A stretch of 64,000 bases of DNA from Moniliella sp. 'wahieum' (lineage: Eukaryota; Basidiomycota; Moniliellomycetes; Moniliellales; Moniliellaceae), in assembly GCA_003971905.1 (NCBI GenBank), contig RSEE01000167.1, forward strand, positions 1 through 64,000, written 5' to 3'. The position numbers and the translations under genes are program-made. Positions 1 to 12,253 of the stretch are shown here, piece by piece. Below the pieces are notes generated by a model, which had not been told where the DNA came from, ran no database searches, and saw only the letters and a list, made by a program, of their open reading frames with translations. How positions within the stretch are numbered: the stretch's first letter is position 1; each line of letters opens with the position of its first letter.

Positions 1-3000
1 TCAAGTTAGGGCGGCACTGCCCACCAAGGCCAGGCGTCGCATCACAGTGAGAGTGGTAGGGGTGGATAGCTACAGCCTTGTATACTCAAACTAACTCACT
101 CCGTGGTTTCCAGTCAAAAGTGTCTCAACCCTGAATGGTGGGGGGGCATGCCCTTGAAGTATCAGGTCGTACCCCAGGTTCAACTCCACCTCGGTCCGTC
201 AATATTGGTCCGACCGGAATGAAACTACCAGGCCCTCTAGACCTCGGGAAGGACTAGAGGGCTGCACGAAACAGATCTGGAATAGGTCGAGGTTTGAGCC
301 CTGTAGGTCGAGTAGAGGGTGATGTCACCGGTCAGACTTCCCACGGACGGTACTCGGTCAGTATTGGTCCGATTGAGATCCGGACCGGTGCTATCGCTTC
401 TCCTGACCCAGCTCTACACATGAGGTACTTCGATTGGGTCCTGGGGTCGGCGTTGAAGGGTGATGTTCACTCAACGATATACGGTGACCGGTGATGTCTG
501 TCACCCACTTCTCTCCTATGACAGGTACCCGATTCCACCAGGTGATCATGGATCTGAATACTGTCAGCTCATCTCCTGGACTGGGACTACTGATGTGGGA
601 AGTGGGAGCTGGGGAGGCTGAGATCCAAGTTGGCATGGTCGCATCCATCCTGGGTCCTATGGGTGGGGTCAAGTTAGGGCGGCACTGCCCACCAAGGCCA
701 GGCGTCGCATCACAGTGAGAGTGGTAGGGGTGGATAGCTACAGCCTTGTACTACTCAAACTAACTCACTCCCGTGGTCTTCCAGTCAAAAGTTGTCTCAA
801 CCCTGAATGGGTGGGGTGGGCATGCCCTTGTAAGTATCAGGTCGTACCCCAGGTTCAACTCCACCTCGGTCCGTCAATATTGGTCCGACCGGAATGAAAC
901 TACCAGGCCCTCTAGACCTCGGGAAGGACTAGAGGCTGCACGAAACAGATCTGGAATAGGTCGAGGTTTGAGCCCTGTAGGTCGAGTAGAGGGTGATGTC
1001 ACCGGTCAGACTTCCCACGGACGGTACTCGGTCAGTATTGGTCCGATTGAGATCCGGACCGGTTGCTATCGCTTCTCCTGACCCAGCTCTACACACTGAG
1101 GTACTTCGATTGGGTCCTGGGGTCGGCGTTGAAGGGTGATGTTCACTCAACGATATACGGTGACCGGTGATGTCTGTCACCCACTTCTCTCCTATGACAG
1201 GTACCCGATCCACCAGGTGATCATGGATCTGAATACTGTCAGCTCATCTCCTGGACTGGGACTGATGTGGGAAGTGGGAGCTGGGGAGGCTGAGATCCCA
1301 AGTTGGCATGGTCGCATCCATCCTGGGTCCTATGGGTGGGGTCAAGTTAGGGCGGCACTGCCCACCAAGGCCAGGCGTCGCATCACAGTGAGAGTGGTAG
1401 GGGTGGATAGCTACAGCCTTGTACTACTCAACTAACTCATCCCGTGGTCTTCCAGTCAAAAGTTGTCTCAACCTGAATGGGTGGGGTGGGCATGCCCTTG
1501 TAAGTATCAGGTCGTACCCCAGGTTCAACTCCACTCGGTCCGTCAATATTGGTCCGACCGGAATGAAACTACCAGGCCCTCTAGACCTCGGGAAGGACTA
1601 GAGGCTGCACGAAACAGATCTGGAATAGGTCGAGGTTTGAGCCCTGTAGGTCGAGTAGAGGGTGATGTCACCGGTCAGACTTCCCACGGACGGTACTCGG
1701 TCAGTATTGGTCCGATTGAGATCCGGACCGGTGCTATCGCTTCTCCTGACCCAGCTCAACACTGAGGTACTTCGATTGGGTCCTGGGGTCGGCGTGAAGG
1801 GTGATGTTCACTCAACGATATACGGTGACCGGTGATGTCTGTCACCCACTTCTCTCCTATGACAGGTACCCGATTCCACCAGGTGATCATGGATCTGAAT
1901 ACTGTCAGCTCATCTCCTGGACTGGGACTACTGATGTGGGAAGTGGGAGCTGGGGAGGCTGAGATCCCAAGTTGGCATGGTCGCATCCATCCTGGGTCCT
2001 ATGGGTGGGGTCAAGTTAGGGCGGCACTGCCCACCAAGGCCAGGCGTCGCATCACAGTGAGAGTGGTAGGGGTGGATAGCTACAGCCTTGTACTACTCAA
2101 AACTAACTCACTCCCGTGGTCTTCCAGTCAAAAGTGTTCAACCCTGAATGGGTGGGGTGGGCATGCCCTTGTAAGTATCAGGTCGTACCCCAGGTTCAAC
2201 TCCACCTCGGTCCGTCAATATTGGTCCGACCGGAATGAAACTACCAGGCCCTCTAGACCTCGGGAAGGACTAGAGGCTGCACGAAACAGATCTGGAATAG
2301 GTCGAGGTTTGAGCCCTGTAGGTCGAGTAGAGGGTGATGTCACCGGTCAGACTTCCCACGGACGGTACTCGGTCAGTATTGGTCCGATTGAGATCCGGAC
2401 CGGTGCTATCGCTTCTCCTGACCCAGCTCTACACACTGAGGTACTTCGATTGGGTCCTGGGTCGGCGTTGAAGGGTGATGTTCACTCAACGATATACGGT
2501 GACCGGTGATGTCTGTCACCCACTTCTCTCCTATGACAGGTACCCGATTCCACCAGGTGATCATGGATCTGAATACTGTCAGCTATCTCCTGGACTGGGA
2601 CTACTGATGTGGGAAGTGGGAGCTGGGGAGGCTGAGATCCCAAGTTGGCATGGTCGCATCCATCCTGGGTCCTATGGGTGGGGTCAAGTTAGGGCGGCAC
2701 TGCCCACCAAGGCCAGGCGTCGCATCACAGTGAGAGTGGTAGGGGTGGATAGCTACAGCCTTGTACTACTCAAACTAACTCACTCCCGTGGTCTTCCAGT
2801 CAAAAGTTGTCTCAACCCTGAATGGGTGGGGTGGGCATGCCCTTGTAGTATCAGGTCGTACCCCAGGTTCAACTCCACCTCGGTCCGTCAATATTGGTCC
2901 GACCGGAATGAAACTACCAGGCCTCTAGACCTCGGGAAGGACTAGAGGCTGCACGAAACAGATCTGGAATAGGTCGAGGTTTGAGCCCTGTAGGTCGAGT

Positions 3001-4197
3001 AGAGGGTGATGTCACCGGTCAGACTTCCCACGGACGGTACTCGGTCAGTATTGGTCCGATTGAGATCCGGACCGGTGCTATCGCTTCTCCTGACCCAGCT
3101 CTACACACTGAGGTACTTCGATTGGGTCCTGGGGTCGGCGTTGAAGGGTGATGTTCACTCAACGATATACGGTGACCGGTGATGTCTGTCACCCACTTCT
3201 CTCCTATGACAGGTACCCGATTCCACCAGGTGATCATGGATCTGAATACTGTCAGCTCATCTCCTGGACTGGGACTACTGATGTGGGAAGTGGGAGAGCT
3301 GGGGAGGCTGAGATCCCAAGTTGGCATGGTCGCATCCATCCTGGGTCCTATGGGTGGGGTCAAGTTAGGGCGGCACTGCCCACCAAGGCCAGGCGTCGCA
3401 TCACAGTGAGAGTGGTAGGGGTGGATAGCTACAGCCTTGTACTACTCAAACTAACTCACTCCCGTGGTCTTCCAGTCAAAAGTTGTCTCAACCCTGAATG
3501 GGTGGGGTGGGCATGCCCTTGTAAGTATCAGGTCGTACCCAGGTTCAACTCCACCTCGGTCCGTCAATATTGGTCCGACCGGAATGAAACTACCAGGCCC
3601 TCTAGACCTCGGGAAGGACTAGAGGCTGACGGAAACAGATCTGGAATAGGTCGAGGTTTGAGCCCTGTAGGTCGAGTAGAGGGTGATGTCACCGGTCAGA
3701 CTTCCCACGGACGGTACTCGGTCAGTATTGGTCCGATTGAGATCCGGACCGGTGCTATCGCTTCTCCTGACCCAGCTCTACACACTGAGGTACTTCGATT
3801 GGGTCCTGGGGTCGGCGTTGAAGGGTGATGTTCACTCAACGATATACGGTGACCGGTGATGTCTGTCACCCACTTCTCTCCTATGACAGGTACCCGATTC
3901 CACCAGGTGATCATGGATCTGAATACTGTCAGCTCATCTCCTGGACTGGGACTACTGATGTGGGAAGTGGGAGCTGGGGAGGCTGAGATCCCAAGTTGGC
4001 ATGGTCGCATCCATCCTGGGTCCTAGGGGGGGTCAAGTTAGGGCGGCACTGCCCACCAAGGCCAGGCGTCGCATCACAGTGAGAGTGGTAGGGGTGGATA
4101 GCTACAGCCTTGTACTACTCAAACTAACTCACTCCCGTGGTCTTCCAGTCAAAAGTTGTCTCAACCCTGAATGGGTGGGGTGGGCATGCCCTTGTAA
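1..4197. repeat. Tandem satellite array, ~673-bp unit, six copies plus a partial seventh
   Basis: The marker word TCAAGTTAGGGCGGCACTG recurs at 1, 669, 1342, 2011, 2684, 3360 and 4033, giving unit lengths of 668, 673, 669, 673, 676 and 673 bp. Units are nearly identical and differ mostly by one-base gains or losses, most of them in the first unit. 673 is not a multiple of three, so no reading frame survives from unit to unit, and open frames across it look spurious. Inside each unit TATTGGTCCGA occurs twice about 159 bp apart (203 and 362 in unit 1). TCACCGGTCA (325) and its reverse complement TGACCGGTGA (485) lie 160 bp apart. The array stops inside a unit at about 4197 and begins before the window. 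I do not recognise the sequence. Satellite or subtelomeric repeat is inferred from the architecture only. Confidence 0.95.
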
Positions 4198-4823
4198 CCC
4201 TAAGCCAACCGACTTAGTGGTCTGAGAGCTGCAAGGTTCTGTAGCTCGAGTCATCTTTTCTTCTTTTTCCCTACTTGCGTATAAGTAGGACGACCCCTCG
4301 CGGGTATACAATGCTAGTCTTTACCACACCCACCCCCTTTGGCTTGCCTGGTAGACTCCGCTACTTTACAAGATCCATCACCTCCTCCCTCTCTCTCCTT
4401 TCTCCGTAGGCCTTTGTCCTCGCCTTGACACCCCTCCTGTGGTGTGGGTCCCCTCGGGACTCCCCCCTTGACATTCAGGCTGACGGAAGAGGTGACGGAA
4501 TCATGAAGGGCCAAAGAGTGCGAACAAACGAGATGAAGAGAGAGATTGGTCGGTATAAGCAACAGGACGGGCCATAAGTACCACAACCAATAGCCGTAGG
4601 TAGGGCTACTGGTCCACAGGAGGGATCAGACCAAAGGGAGCAGAACAGGTCCACCTTCCCAACACCCCCCTCAATCACGAGCGGGTGCCACTGCCATTGG
4701 TGGTCAGCGGTACACACCACCCACTAGAAGTGCCTGGTAACATTAGCACCTTCGCGCACACCTTCCCGTCTGGTGTCGGGGCAAATGGGGCTTGGCCGAT
4801 GGGGCTACTGTCATAGATGACCC
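4198..4823. other. Gap between satellite and OPT gene
   Basis: Unique sequence follows the satellite. The junction reads TAACCCTAA, one and a half copies of the common fungal telomere unit in the orientation expected for a left chromosome end, but too short to mean much alone. The rest is mildly pyrimidine-rich. I see no gene; it probably holds the 3' flank of the OPT gene, whose stop is at 4824-4826. Confidence 0.6.
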
Positions 4824-7220
4824 CTACGTTCCAAGAGGATTGTAGTTGTTGTCGTCGAGTGCTGATGCACCAATTTTGTTAGCAACCTCGAAGTTGAATT
4901 CGAAATAACCCTGCCAGAGGACCATCACGATAAGGGAAGTGATAGATGTTCCGATTGAGAGCGCACCAGAGAGGGTATACTTCATTCTGATGTGCCATAC
5001 AAAGAGGGGAGGAAAAGTCAGTCTTATGACAACCGAGTAACCGAGACGGGTGGGGGCGAAAAACGTACGAAAGCCAGTAATTGCCCTGCCGTGCACGGCT
5101 AAAAAAGTAGGAAAAGAGCAAACCAAAAAAGATCCAGGATGTGTAGCTAATCGAATCGTGGAGGTCCAGTCGGAGATACACCCAAAAATCACCGGCACAA
5201 CGATCCAGGCTGGTTTGAAGCGGTAAAAAAGCATCGACCGCCAGCGCGATAGGGCATAGACAGGGAGAGGAAGCAAGGCGCCAATCAGAAACCCATACAA
5301 GGTCCAAGAGTACAGTTTCAGGAAACCAACGTATGGTCCCACTCCGCCCCAGTATTGTACATCATTCTGTATGCACCGAGTTAGACGCAGCATTGTTGCT
5401 TGACAAAGAGGAATAGATGTGTCCTGACCCGGAAGAAGCCAATTCTTGCTCTTTGCCTTGGTGAATCCAGAACCCAGCATGAACCAAGCTACAGGCAATC
5501 TGCACACCAACTTGGGTAAGAAAATTGACGCGCGGTGGAATCTTGAAGTAATGGCACAGCTTGGATCCGCCAGCAAAGAGCGCGGCTTGATGGATGATGT
5601 TGTTGGTGAATAGGCTGAACACAACGATACTGGTGGTGTTGTGCTCAAAAAGAAGTCCTGAGACGAGGCACGAAAAGTGGCGCAGGGAGACTTGGATCCC
5701 TGTGATGCCCTGGACCAGGCAGATCGGAACGAAAAAAACCAAGGACACAAGAAGAGCGACGAACAGGCCCCACACAGGGAATCCGGTGTGGTACACGTGT
5801 ACTGCAGGAATGCAAAGAGCGATGCACACCACGAATAGCCCAAGACTCCACCAAGTGGGTACCTGTTTATAGTTGGTGAGTATGGCACGGGTGTGGGGAT
5901 CGTACGCGCTAGCTGGCTTTAGCCGTAACCAGTGGCGAATATCCGCCCCGTGGAAAAGCCCGACATGCACCAACACGGACGACACTGCAATAAAGGAAAA
6001 GAAGATGGCCACAACACTCATGGCGGACAGGTAAGGAAACGAGTAGGAGTTGTACTCATCTAAATCAAACCGTAATGGTTCCTCTAAGGAAGTGTTGCCC
6101 ACGTTTAGGCCGAGATACAGGTAAGGCGACCCATGTAATCGGATGGCAACGCATTTGAGAAGGGAATTTGGGCCATGTGATGGGTATTGGTGCACATGAG
6201 AGCCACTCCGATTACACATCCTCCCAAAATGACCCAGCCAACACACACACAAGACATATGGTGGCACAATCAAGGGGGACAACCCCATTGCCGTCACAAC
6301 CTTGTACCAATCGAAGGTGATCATGTGGAGTCCCAGTCCGTTGCTGCCCCAAAAAGGAGGTTAATGGCAAAGAATGAATGGGTGCCATCCACGGTAAGAA
6401 GCTGAATGTTTGCATTGGCATGAAAAACACCCTCGGTACCCATTCCCATAGGGCGATGAGCACCAGCACGCACCAGAACACGGGTCGCATAGGCCAATGG
6501 GTGGCACGGATCCCATGCAGAGCAGTCAGGACAGACGATGTCTCCAGCTGCACGGGCCACACGAGCGGCTCAGGCCAGACCAGCACCTTGTGAGCCAGAT
6601 TGGCAAGGGGAAAGCCTAGAAGTGGTGCGGCAATGGTGAGAAGAAAGATGAACCCTGGCTTCCACAAATCCACCTGCAAAATAGCCTGGATGTTAAGAGA
6701 GTCAGATACCATAAACTTTGCGTTCACTAGAGCTGTGAGCATGAAGAGGGTCTGGTTGGGGCCAGTGGTGATGCCCGCAATGACGGTTAGCAACCTGTGA
6801 TAGTGTTAGCAGAGCTGCTTTAGAATAACAGAGAAATGAAGTGTGAGGGCGGCAGATGGTCCCAAACTTACGCATGCCTACAGTTGAACGGCCCGGGATT
6901 GAAGAAATGTTTGAAGGCCCAGTGGTCGGGGTACGGAATCATGGACATCAGTTTGCCCAACCCATATGCAAACGGCTGAATAAACACGGATCCTACCAGT
7001 GTTGAAGCATCGCCCGTAATAAAGACAACGTCCAACTCAAATACAAGATCGAGAGTCCGACGGTGATCAAGGATCCAATGAGCCACACACGTGCCGTGTT
7101 GATTGGTAAGGAAGGGTCGTCCTCGTTGGGGACTGTGGCGCGAACTTCAGGCAGGGAAGAGATGGCTTGGTTAAAATTGGCGTCGACCCCGTTATCGTCC
7201 CCATTTTCATCGTCGGACAT
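4824..7220 (-). CDS. Oligopeptide transporter, OPT family
   Basis: Proton-coupled importer of small peptides or related compounds, polytopic in the plasma or vacuolar membrane. The OPT signature NPGPFN lies just before an intron (complement 6795-6871, 77 nt, GTAAGT...CACAG). Splicing restores the frame directly into the next conserved block. Further family blocks in order are FMLTALVNAKFMVSD, a Trp-Pro-rich block around 6550-6600, ITFDWYKVV, the VPTWWSLGLFVVCIAL helix, IPPRVNF near 5520, YWGGVGPYVGF and a C-terminal YTLSGALSIGTSI helix. The protein ends at a TAG at 4824-4826. At least four frame breaks interrupt conserved blocks (near 7040, 6375, 6325 and 6210). The one at 6325 is explained by one lost C in a short C run. 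The start at 7220 gives an acidic N-terminus typical of the family, but the true start may lie upstream. The next satellite copy is only 0.6 kb away. Confidence 0.88.
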
Positions 7221-7700
7221 GGAAGAGGTGAAGGTCGCACATGGCGATGTTTTCGCTTTGGAAGATACTGTCCTTGCCCATATACGTATCGTAGATAGAA
7301 CGGCGGTGATTCATGTCCAGGAGCGATCTACCGTCAGGATCTGTGGCGTCCGTGGCATCCTCCTGCCGTGGGCAAGCGAATATGCCCGGAAGTTAGTCGT
7401 GTTGAAGGATTCGGAACGGATGGAATCCTGGCGATCGGACGGGGGAGCCTCATCGCGCAGGCGAGGTTCAGTAATGGTTCCCGTCAATGGTTCTTGATCG
7501 AGGTCATCGGGATGGAGAGCCCCGACGGCGGGTTCGCCATGGACAATAACGATAATGGACCGGTGTCCTCGGCAGCGGTCTTGGTGCTCCACATTTTGGT
7601 GCTGATGAGTATGAGTGGCTCGGGGACGATGACGAATGAGAGGAGATGGTGGAGGAGGTAAGGAAAGAGAGGCGTCCAGTGAGCTGGGGTCGGTACCACC
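7221..7700 (-). other. Possible N-terminal extension or 5' UTR of the OPT gene
   Basis: Reading away from the OPT start, the minus strand has further open stretches of acidic, polar sequence, for example MNHRRSIYDTYMGKDS near 7315. It is separated from the chosen start by a frame break at the TGA overlapping 7215. OPT proteins commonly have a polar N-terminal tail of this type, so this may be coding with more indels. No conserved block decides it. Confidence 0.35.
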
Positions 7701-9298
7701 CTAGCTTCTGTTCTTTTATCACGCCTTTATGTCTACCGCCACCGCTGCGAGTAGGGATGTGCTGGTGTCGCAAGTCCGGCGTGCCCACCATCGGATAGAG
7801 TCGCTGTCGCCTACTGTGTTACTGCGGATCAATCCTAAGCGAGAAATGGAGCCGAGCTGCGCGCTTCGTCACAGAGATTAAGCTCGTCTCTATTGGGTTT
7901 CTGAGCGGGGTTGGGGCGACAAACGTTAAACGCGTCACTCATGAGCACAAAGGTCCATCTCTCTCTGAGGGAGGCACCAGAGGGCACGCAGGCCTAACGT
8001 CGCAAATGACGGAACCGCTGTCAGGAACATTTATGGCTGCTAGGTTACCCGCCACTGTGCCATCGACACCGACCTCTGTCCATGTTTGAATCTAATCAAT
8101 ACTATGCACGAGTACTTGGACTTGTGGAGAGATACAACAGATGTGAGTCGATGCAGGCACGCCTTGGGGAAGGCTAATGAGTAGGGTGCGCCGTGAGGCT
8201 CGCCAGCGGCTTGCCCCGGCGCGGGAGAGGCTGGAATCTTGTTGGGGCAAGATAAGTACACCAGCACCTTGCATACATGCTTCGAGGCACCGTATGACGA
8301 ACATTAGAGATGTTTGAGCCGCTCCTCACGGCATCCGTGGGAGCACTTTCGACAAATCAAAAGTATGATTGCCTAAGCTGCTTAAAGGGCATGGAGCAAA
8401 TGCCTCTGAGGCAGGCACCAGAGGGCAGGCCGACTCGGGAATACAATGACTACCTACGCGGGAGAACACAGGCCCGGTCCGCTTTCTGAGGGAGGCACCA
8501 GGAGGGAGTCTGCTCGGCTCTGGCGTAACTGGGCCACAGTGCCCCACAGGCGGGGGGCCGTCTCGGCTTCAGAATGACTTTTTAGGCTGGCGGGAGAGGG
8601 TCCAGTCCTCTTTCTATGAAGGGGCCAGGCGGGCGTGCAGCTGGGCTGCAGAATTATCACGAACGACCAAAAATCTGTTGTTGCATAGAGCTGCAGGCAG
8701 CCATAGTCCTCGCTATTTGTACACAGCGGACGCGTACGATTGTTCATATTGTGTGTGAGAGAGGATCCCCATGTTTCAGCCACTTCCACCAACTATTCGA
8801 AAGCGTCACGAGTTTGACCCCCTTCCCGCTATCGGGGCTCATATATTCAACACCCTGAAAAGGCTGGAGAGGGGATCCCCTACCCGACGAGGCAACTAAG
8901 GATGAAAAATCCTTTAAAGAGGGAAGCCACAGCGTTAGCCACCGACAAAGGGCGAACGGAAGACCGGGGGAATCGAGGGCAATGGGATGAAAAGGTGAAG
9001 GATGCGAGCCAAGAACGCGAGCGTGGCCTCGTTTGTCGTCCAAAACTTTCTGCTGTCCCGCCGGAACCACCACATACTTAGGCACACAGTGCTAAACGCG
9101 TGATGGCACCAGGCCACTGTCCGGGTGCTTCTGCCTGAGACAGCAGAATGAGGTTCCCGCAGGCTTCAGGACACGACGTGTAGGGTTACGCGTGGGTTGT
9201 GCACGGCCGACATGGGCGGTGCGTTGCGCTTCGCGTTGCGCGTGGCGCTCTGCCACCGCCTCTTCTTGCTGCCCCGCGCCCTCCCGCGGCGTGCCGCC
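7701..9298. other. Gene-poor gap between OPT and F-box genes
   Basis: No open frame here resembles a protein I know. The only structure is the imperfect four-copy motif listed at 7951-8640. Both flanking genes point outward from this gap, so their promoters should lie here, but I see no convincing TATA box. Confidence 0.55.
7951..8640 (+). repeat. Four scattered degenerate copies of a 35-45 nt motif
   Basis: Copies begin near 7951, 8401, 8475 and 8598. The shared core is approximately CTGAGGGAGGCACCAGAGGG, preceded in three copies by a GGTCC-like word and a short CT run. Two copies are about 75 bp apart, the others several hundred. Divergence is substantial, so this is an old local duplication or a set of binding-site-like elements. 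Its nature is unknown. Confidence 0.6.
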
Positions 9299-11845
9299 AT
9301 GTCCGAGCAGTTCTTCTGGGACGCATGCGACGTGGGTCCGCTGCGCTCCATTGCCTCGGCCGCCGGCATTCCGTCCGCGGCTGGTCTCAGCAAGGATGCT
9401 CTCGTCGCCGCGCTGTCGCACAAGTCGCTGCGGGAGTACGACCTGCCCAACGATGCGCCGCGCGTTCTTCTTGCGGCCCGCCGGTTTTTGCGCGAGGTCC
9501 ACTCGGCCACGCGCGCACCGCCCCTTAGTCGCCTCTCCGGCCACCCCACCCCGCCCCCGCCCGCGCTCGCACCTCCTCTCCCTGCCTGCCGAGGTGGTGC
9601 ACGACATTTGCGCGTGCGGCGTGCTGTCTCCTCGCCAGCTCATCAAGCTTTCCTGGACCTGCAAGGGTGCGTCCCTCCTCCTCCCACGGCCTCGGCCCCG
9701 GCGCGCGGGTGACATGGGTGACATTGACATGTTGCCCCAGCCTTGCACTCCCAGGCAGGACGAGTCGGTGTGGCACCGGCTGGCCATCCGCTTTCTTGGG
9801 CTGCCCCGCTCGTGTACCACGTTGGCCCAGGCCGCGCCCCTCGCCGGGTTCGTCAAAGTCCCCAAGACATGGCAGGGACTCGTCGTTGCGGCCGAGCTGC
9901 TGGAGCACCAGTTCGGATGGACCATGGCAGGGGAACGGATAAGCAAAGGGGTCGATCCACCCCCCTTTAGCACGGCTGCGCCATGCGTAGATCTCAGGGA
10001 ACATCTGAATGAGTTCATCAGTCCCTATCCCTGGAATCCGGATCCACGCTTGCCCGAAGACCACATTTCCTGCGTTTTTCTCAACACTCCGACCAGCGTC
10101 TTTAACCCGAGAGAGGGTGGTTCGATCGAGGTGGACGCGCTCCCCTCGTTTTAACTTATGCTCCGTTGTCTTGCCGCCGCTGCCGCTGCCCAGCCCCTGG
10201 ACAGCTTACCATTATGTATTGCGGGTCCATCGAGAGGGGAACACGGTGCTCTTTTTTGGACTTGGAGTTGGGAGGTCGATGATGGTACGTTGCCCCCCTT
10301 GTTGGGTGGCCTTCCCTTCGGCTCTGCTACAGTGTTCTAATGCTAACTTCCTTGTGGTACCGACGCCGACAAGGCTGGGTGGATAAGAGAGAAACGCCGT
10401 ATTCCTTCAACATGTCGACTGTTTCTTTTGAGTCAGAGAACGCACCGGAGGTGGTACGCACCATGCGTTTGTGTTGTACAGAACTTACCTACCGACAATA
10501 CCGACGCATGCTGGACCACATCATGATGTTTACCGCGGTCTGTTACCCGAAGGTGTATCACCTGTATGTCCGACTGTTTCGTATCTGCGTCATACCAAAC
10601 AAATGTATTAACCCTCCCTTCAGCTCTGGAAAGGACCGCACGAACCTATCCACATTCAACGTTGAGACGGGGGTCGAGCAAAAAGGGGTGGTGACAGATC
10701 ATCCCTGGTTCGAGGACAAGGTGCCGTACGACGCCCGTCCAGACCTGAAGAAAGAACTAAAGTATGTCGGTTGCATCCTCTGGGGTTTTGGCCACTAACT
10801 CGGTCGCGCAGGTGCGAATTGTACTGCTGGAGACTGTTTGCGGATGACAAGTACGTGTACCTCATTTCCCAGGGGGATCTTATCGCCATGTCACCCGAAA
10901 CGGGACAGACCGTGTGGTCCTTTGCAGACATGTGGAAGGATGAGAACGCTAGCCATGTGGACGATGCCGCGCATTTTATCCTCGACCCTGAGCGTATGAA
11001 TGATGACGATGGTCATTCGATGGAACGCGTAGTGGGAGATTGTGTACGTACCCTTCCCCCCCATCTCGTGTCTTCTTGTTTCTTCTCTTACAATAGCTGA
11101 GCTGACTCGGGAGGGAGGTAGCGACCCCGTCGAAACAGCATTGGTATTGGGACGGGAAGCATGGCTGTGCAAGAAGTGTTTTTCGATGCGTCCACAGAAA
11201 CGCTTCTGATCAGTGTATTCCAAGCCGGGACCCAGCACCCATTTCCGATGGACGGCTTCCACGCGCTTTGGCTCATCAAGGATTACAAAAAAATGATCGT
11301 GTCGGAACGTGTGAGCTGGATGGCCTTTCTGCAGCTGCAGGAGTCCACGTTCCCTCACCACTGTGGCCATTCCGTGGGAAACGGGCGAATGCTCTGCCAG
11401 ATCAACTACGGCTGGCGATGGACCGACAAGGGCAAGTCAGTCGTGTCAGGAATGCCACGCAGAAGGTCCAAGCCCGATGGCTTGCTTGTGCCATTTGTCA
11501 TTGACTGGAAACACGCGCGGAAGCCCGAGGACATCCGGCTGTGCCGCCTGGTCGCCGGTCCCGTCTGGCGCTCCCTCTCGCCCGTCGGCTACCGCAGCAT
11601 TGTCACCCGGGTTTCCAACAAGCGCCAGCGGGGCGGGCACGAGGCCTTGCTCTGGAGCAGCCTGCTCGCTCAGCAGCTGCGGCTCAAGTACAATACCTTG
11701 ACCGCGACCGGCGCGACGTTGGTTCTGCTGGACGAGGCGAGTCAGGTGGACGACGATCAGATCCGAGATGGGCCAGCTCCAGACCGGTGCGTTGCTCGTG
11801 TGGGACTGGGGCCAGCAGGCCGAGCGCTGGTTGGCGGCGCACTAG
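9299..11845 (+). CDS. F-box protein with SAP-like start and beta-propeller-like C-terminal half
   Basis: Likely substrate adaptor of an SCF ubiquitin ligase. From ATG 9299 the first ~45 residues contain a SAP-like helix-turn-helix pattern (GPLRSIASAAGIPSA...LSKDALVAAL). A good F-box follows near 9580-9830: LLSLPAEVVHDIC, then LSWTCKG, then ESVWHRLAIRFLGLP, with a likely intron from about 9668. The remainder has propeller-type strands, such as GDLIAMSPETGQTVWSF near 10880 (PQQ/WD-like) and GALLVWDWGQQ just before the stop at 11843-11845. An intron at about 11044-11097 starts GTACGT and ends CAATAG; another donor GTACGT lies near 10283. Several frame breaks are needed, including one near 11770 that leads to the WD-like end. 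Substrate is unknown. The F-box is seen; the propeller is inferred. Confidence 0.6.
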
Positions 11846-12067
11846 CCTGGCGCGGCACGAGGCGGGCAGAGGCACTCACTAGGTAGTGCCGATCGGGGCG
11901 CCACAAAGTCAGTGTTTAACTATGTTGTACCAAAGCTGCGGTGGGGTAAATAGACGTGGGGCTGTGGTCCGTGCGCATCGCCCCGTTAAGCAGGTGGGCA
12001 ATATGTAGCCGCCAAAGCACACACCGCCGCCCGAAGAACTCAGGCGACACGGAGCGTCTTGCTCGCC

Positions 12068-12253
12068 ATGTTCGACTGCCTGCCGCGCGAGTTGGCGCAG
12101 CACGTGCTCTCGCGCGGCGTGTTGTCCGTCGCGGACGTCACGCGCTGTGCGGCGACGTGCAGGTGTTGGCGCGCGCACGCACGCGCCCTCTATTTTTTCA
12201 GAGGCCGAACCGTAGTACGTTTGTTCACACTTCCTGTTCCTCGCTGGTACTAG
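12068..12253 (+). pseudogene. Truncated F-box gene fragment
   Basis: A 61-codon frame starting at ATG 12068 is essentially only an F-box: CLPRELAQHVLSRGVLS followed by DVTRCAATCRCWRAHAR. It shares the Gly-Val-Leu-Ser step and layout of the F-box 2.4 kb upstream on the same strand, so it looks like a tandem paralogue. Downstream there is room for only ~170 bp before the convergent ATPase gene, and no substrate-binding domain follows. A GTACGT donor-like word at 12215 could allow a short second exon. The best reading is a partial duplicate or decayed copy; a tiny F-box-only protein is the alternative. Confidence 0.5.

Noticed and set aside
170-200. GGTTCAACTCC in each satellite unit matches the RNA polymerase III B-box consensus
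   Set aside because: No acceptable A-box lies 30-60 bp upstream, no T-run terminator follows, and no tRNA fold can be drawn around it.
1832-2509. 225-codon open frame spanning a whole satellite unit
   Set aside because: The unit length is not a multiple of three, the frame exists only where chance indels allow it, and codon content is not conserved between units.
9092-10018. 308-codon minus frame opposite the F-box gene
   Set aside because: Shadow of the GC-rich coding strand. The plus strand holds a clear F-box, and the minus translation is Arg/Ala/Gly-rich without motifs.
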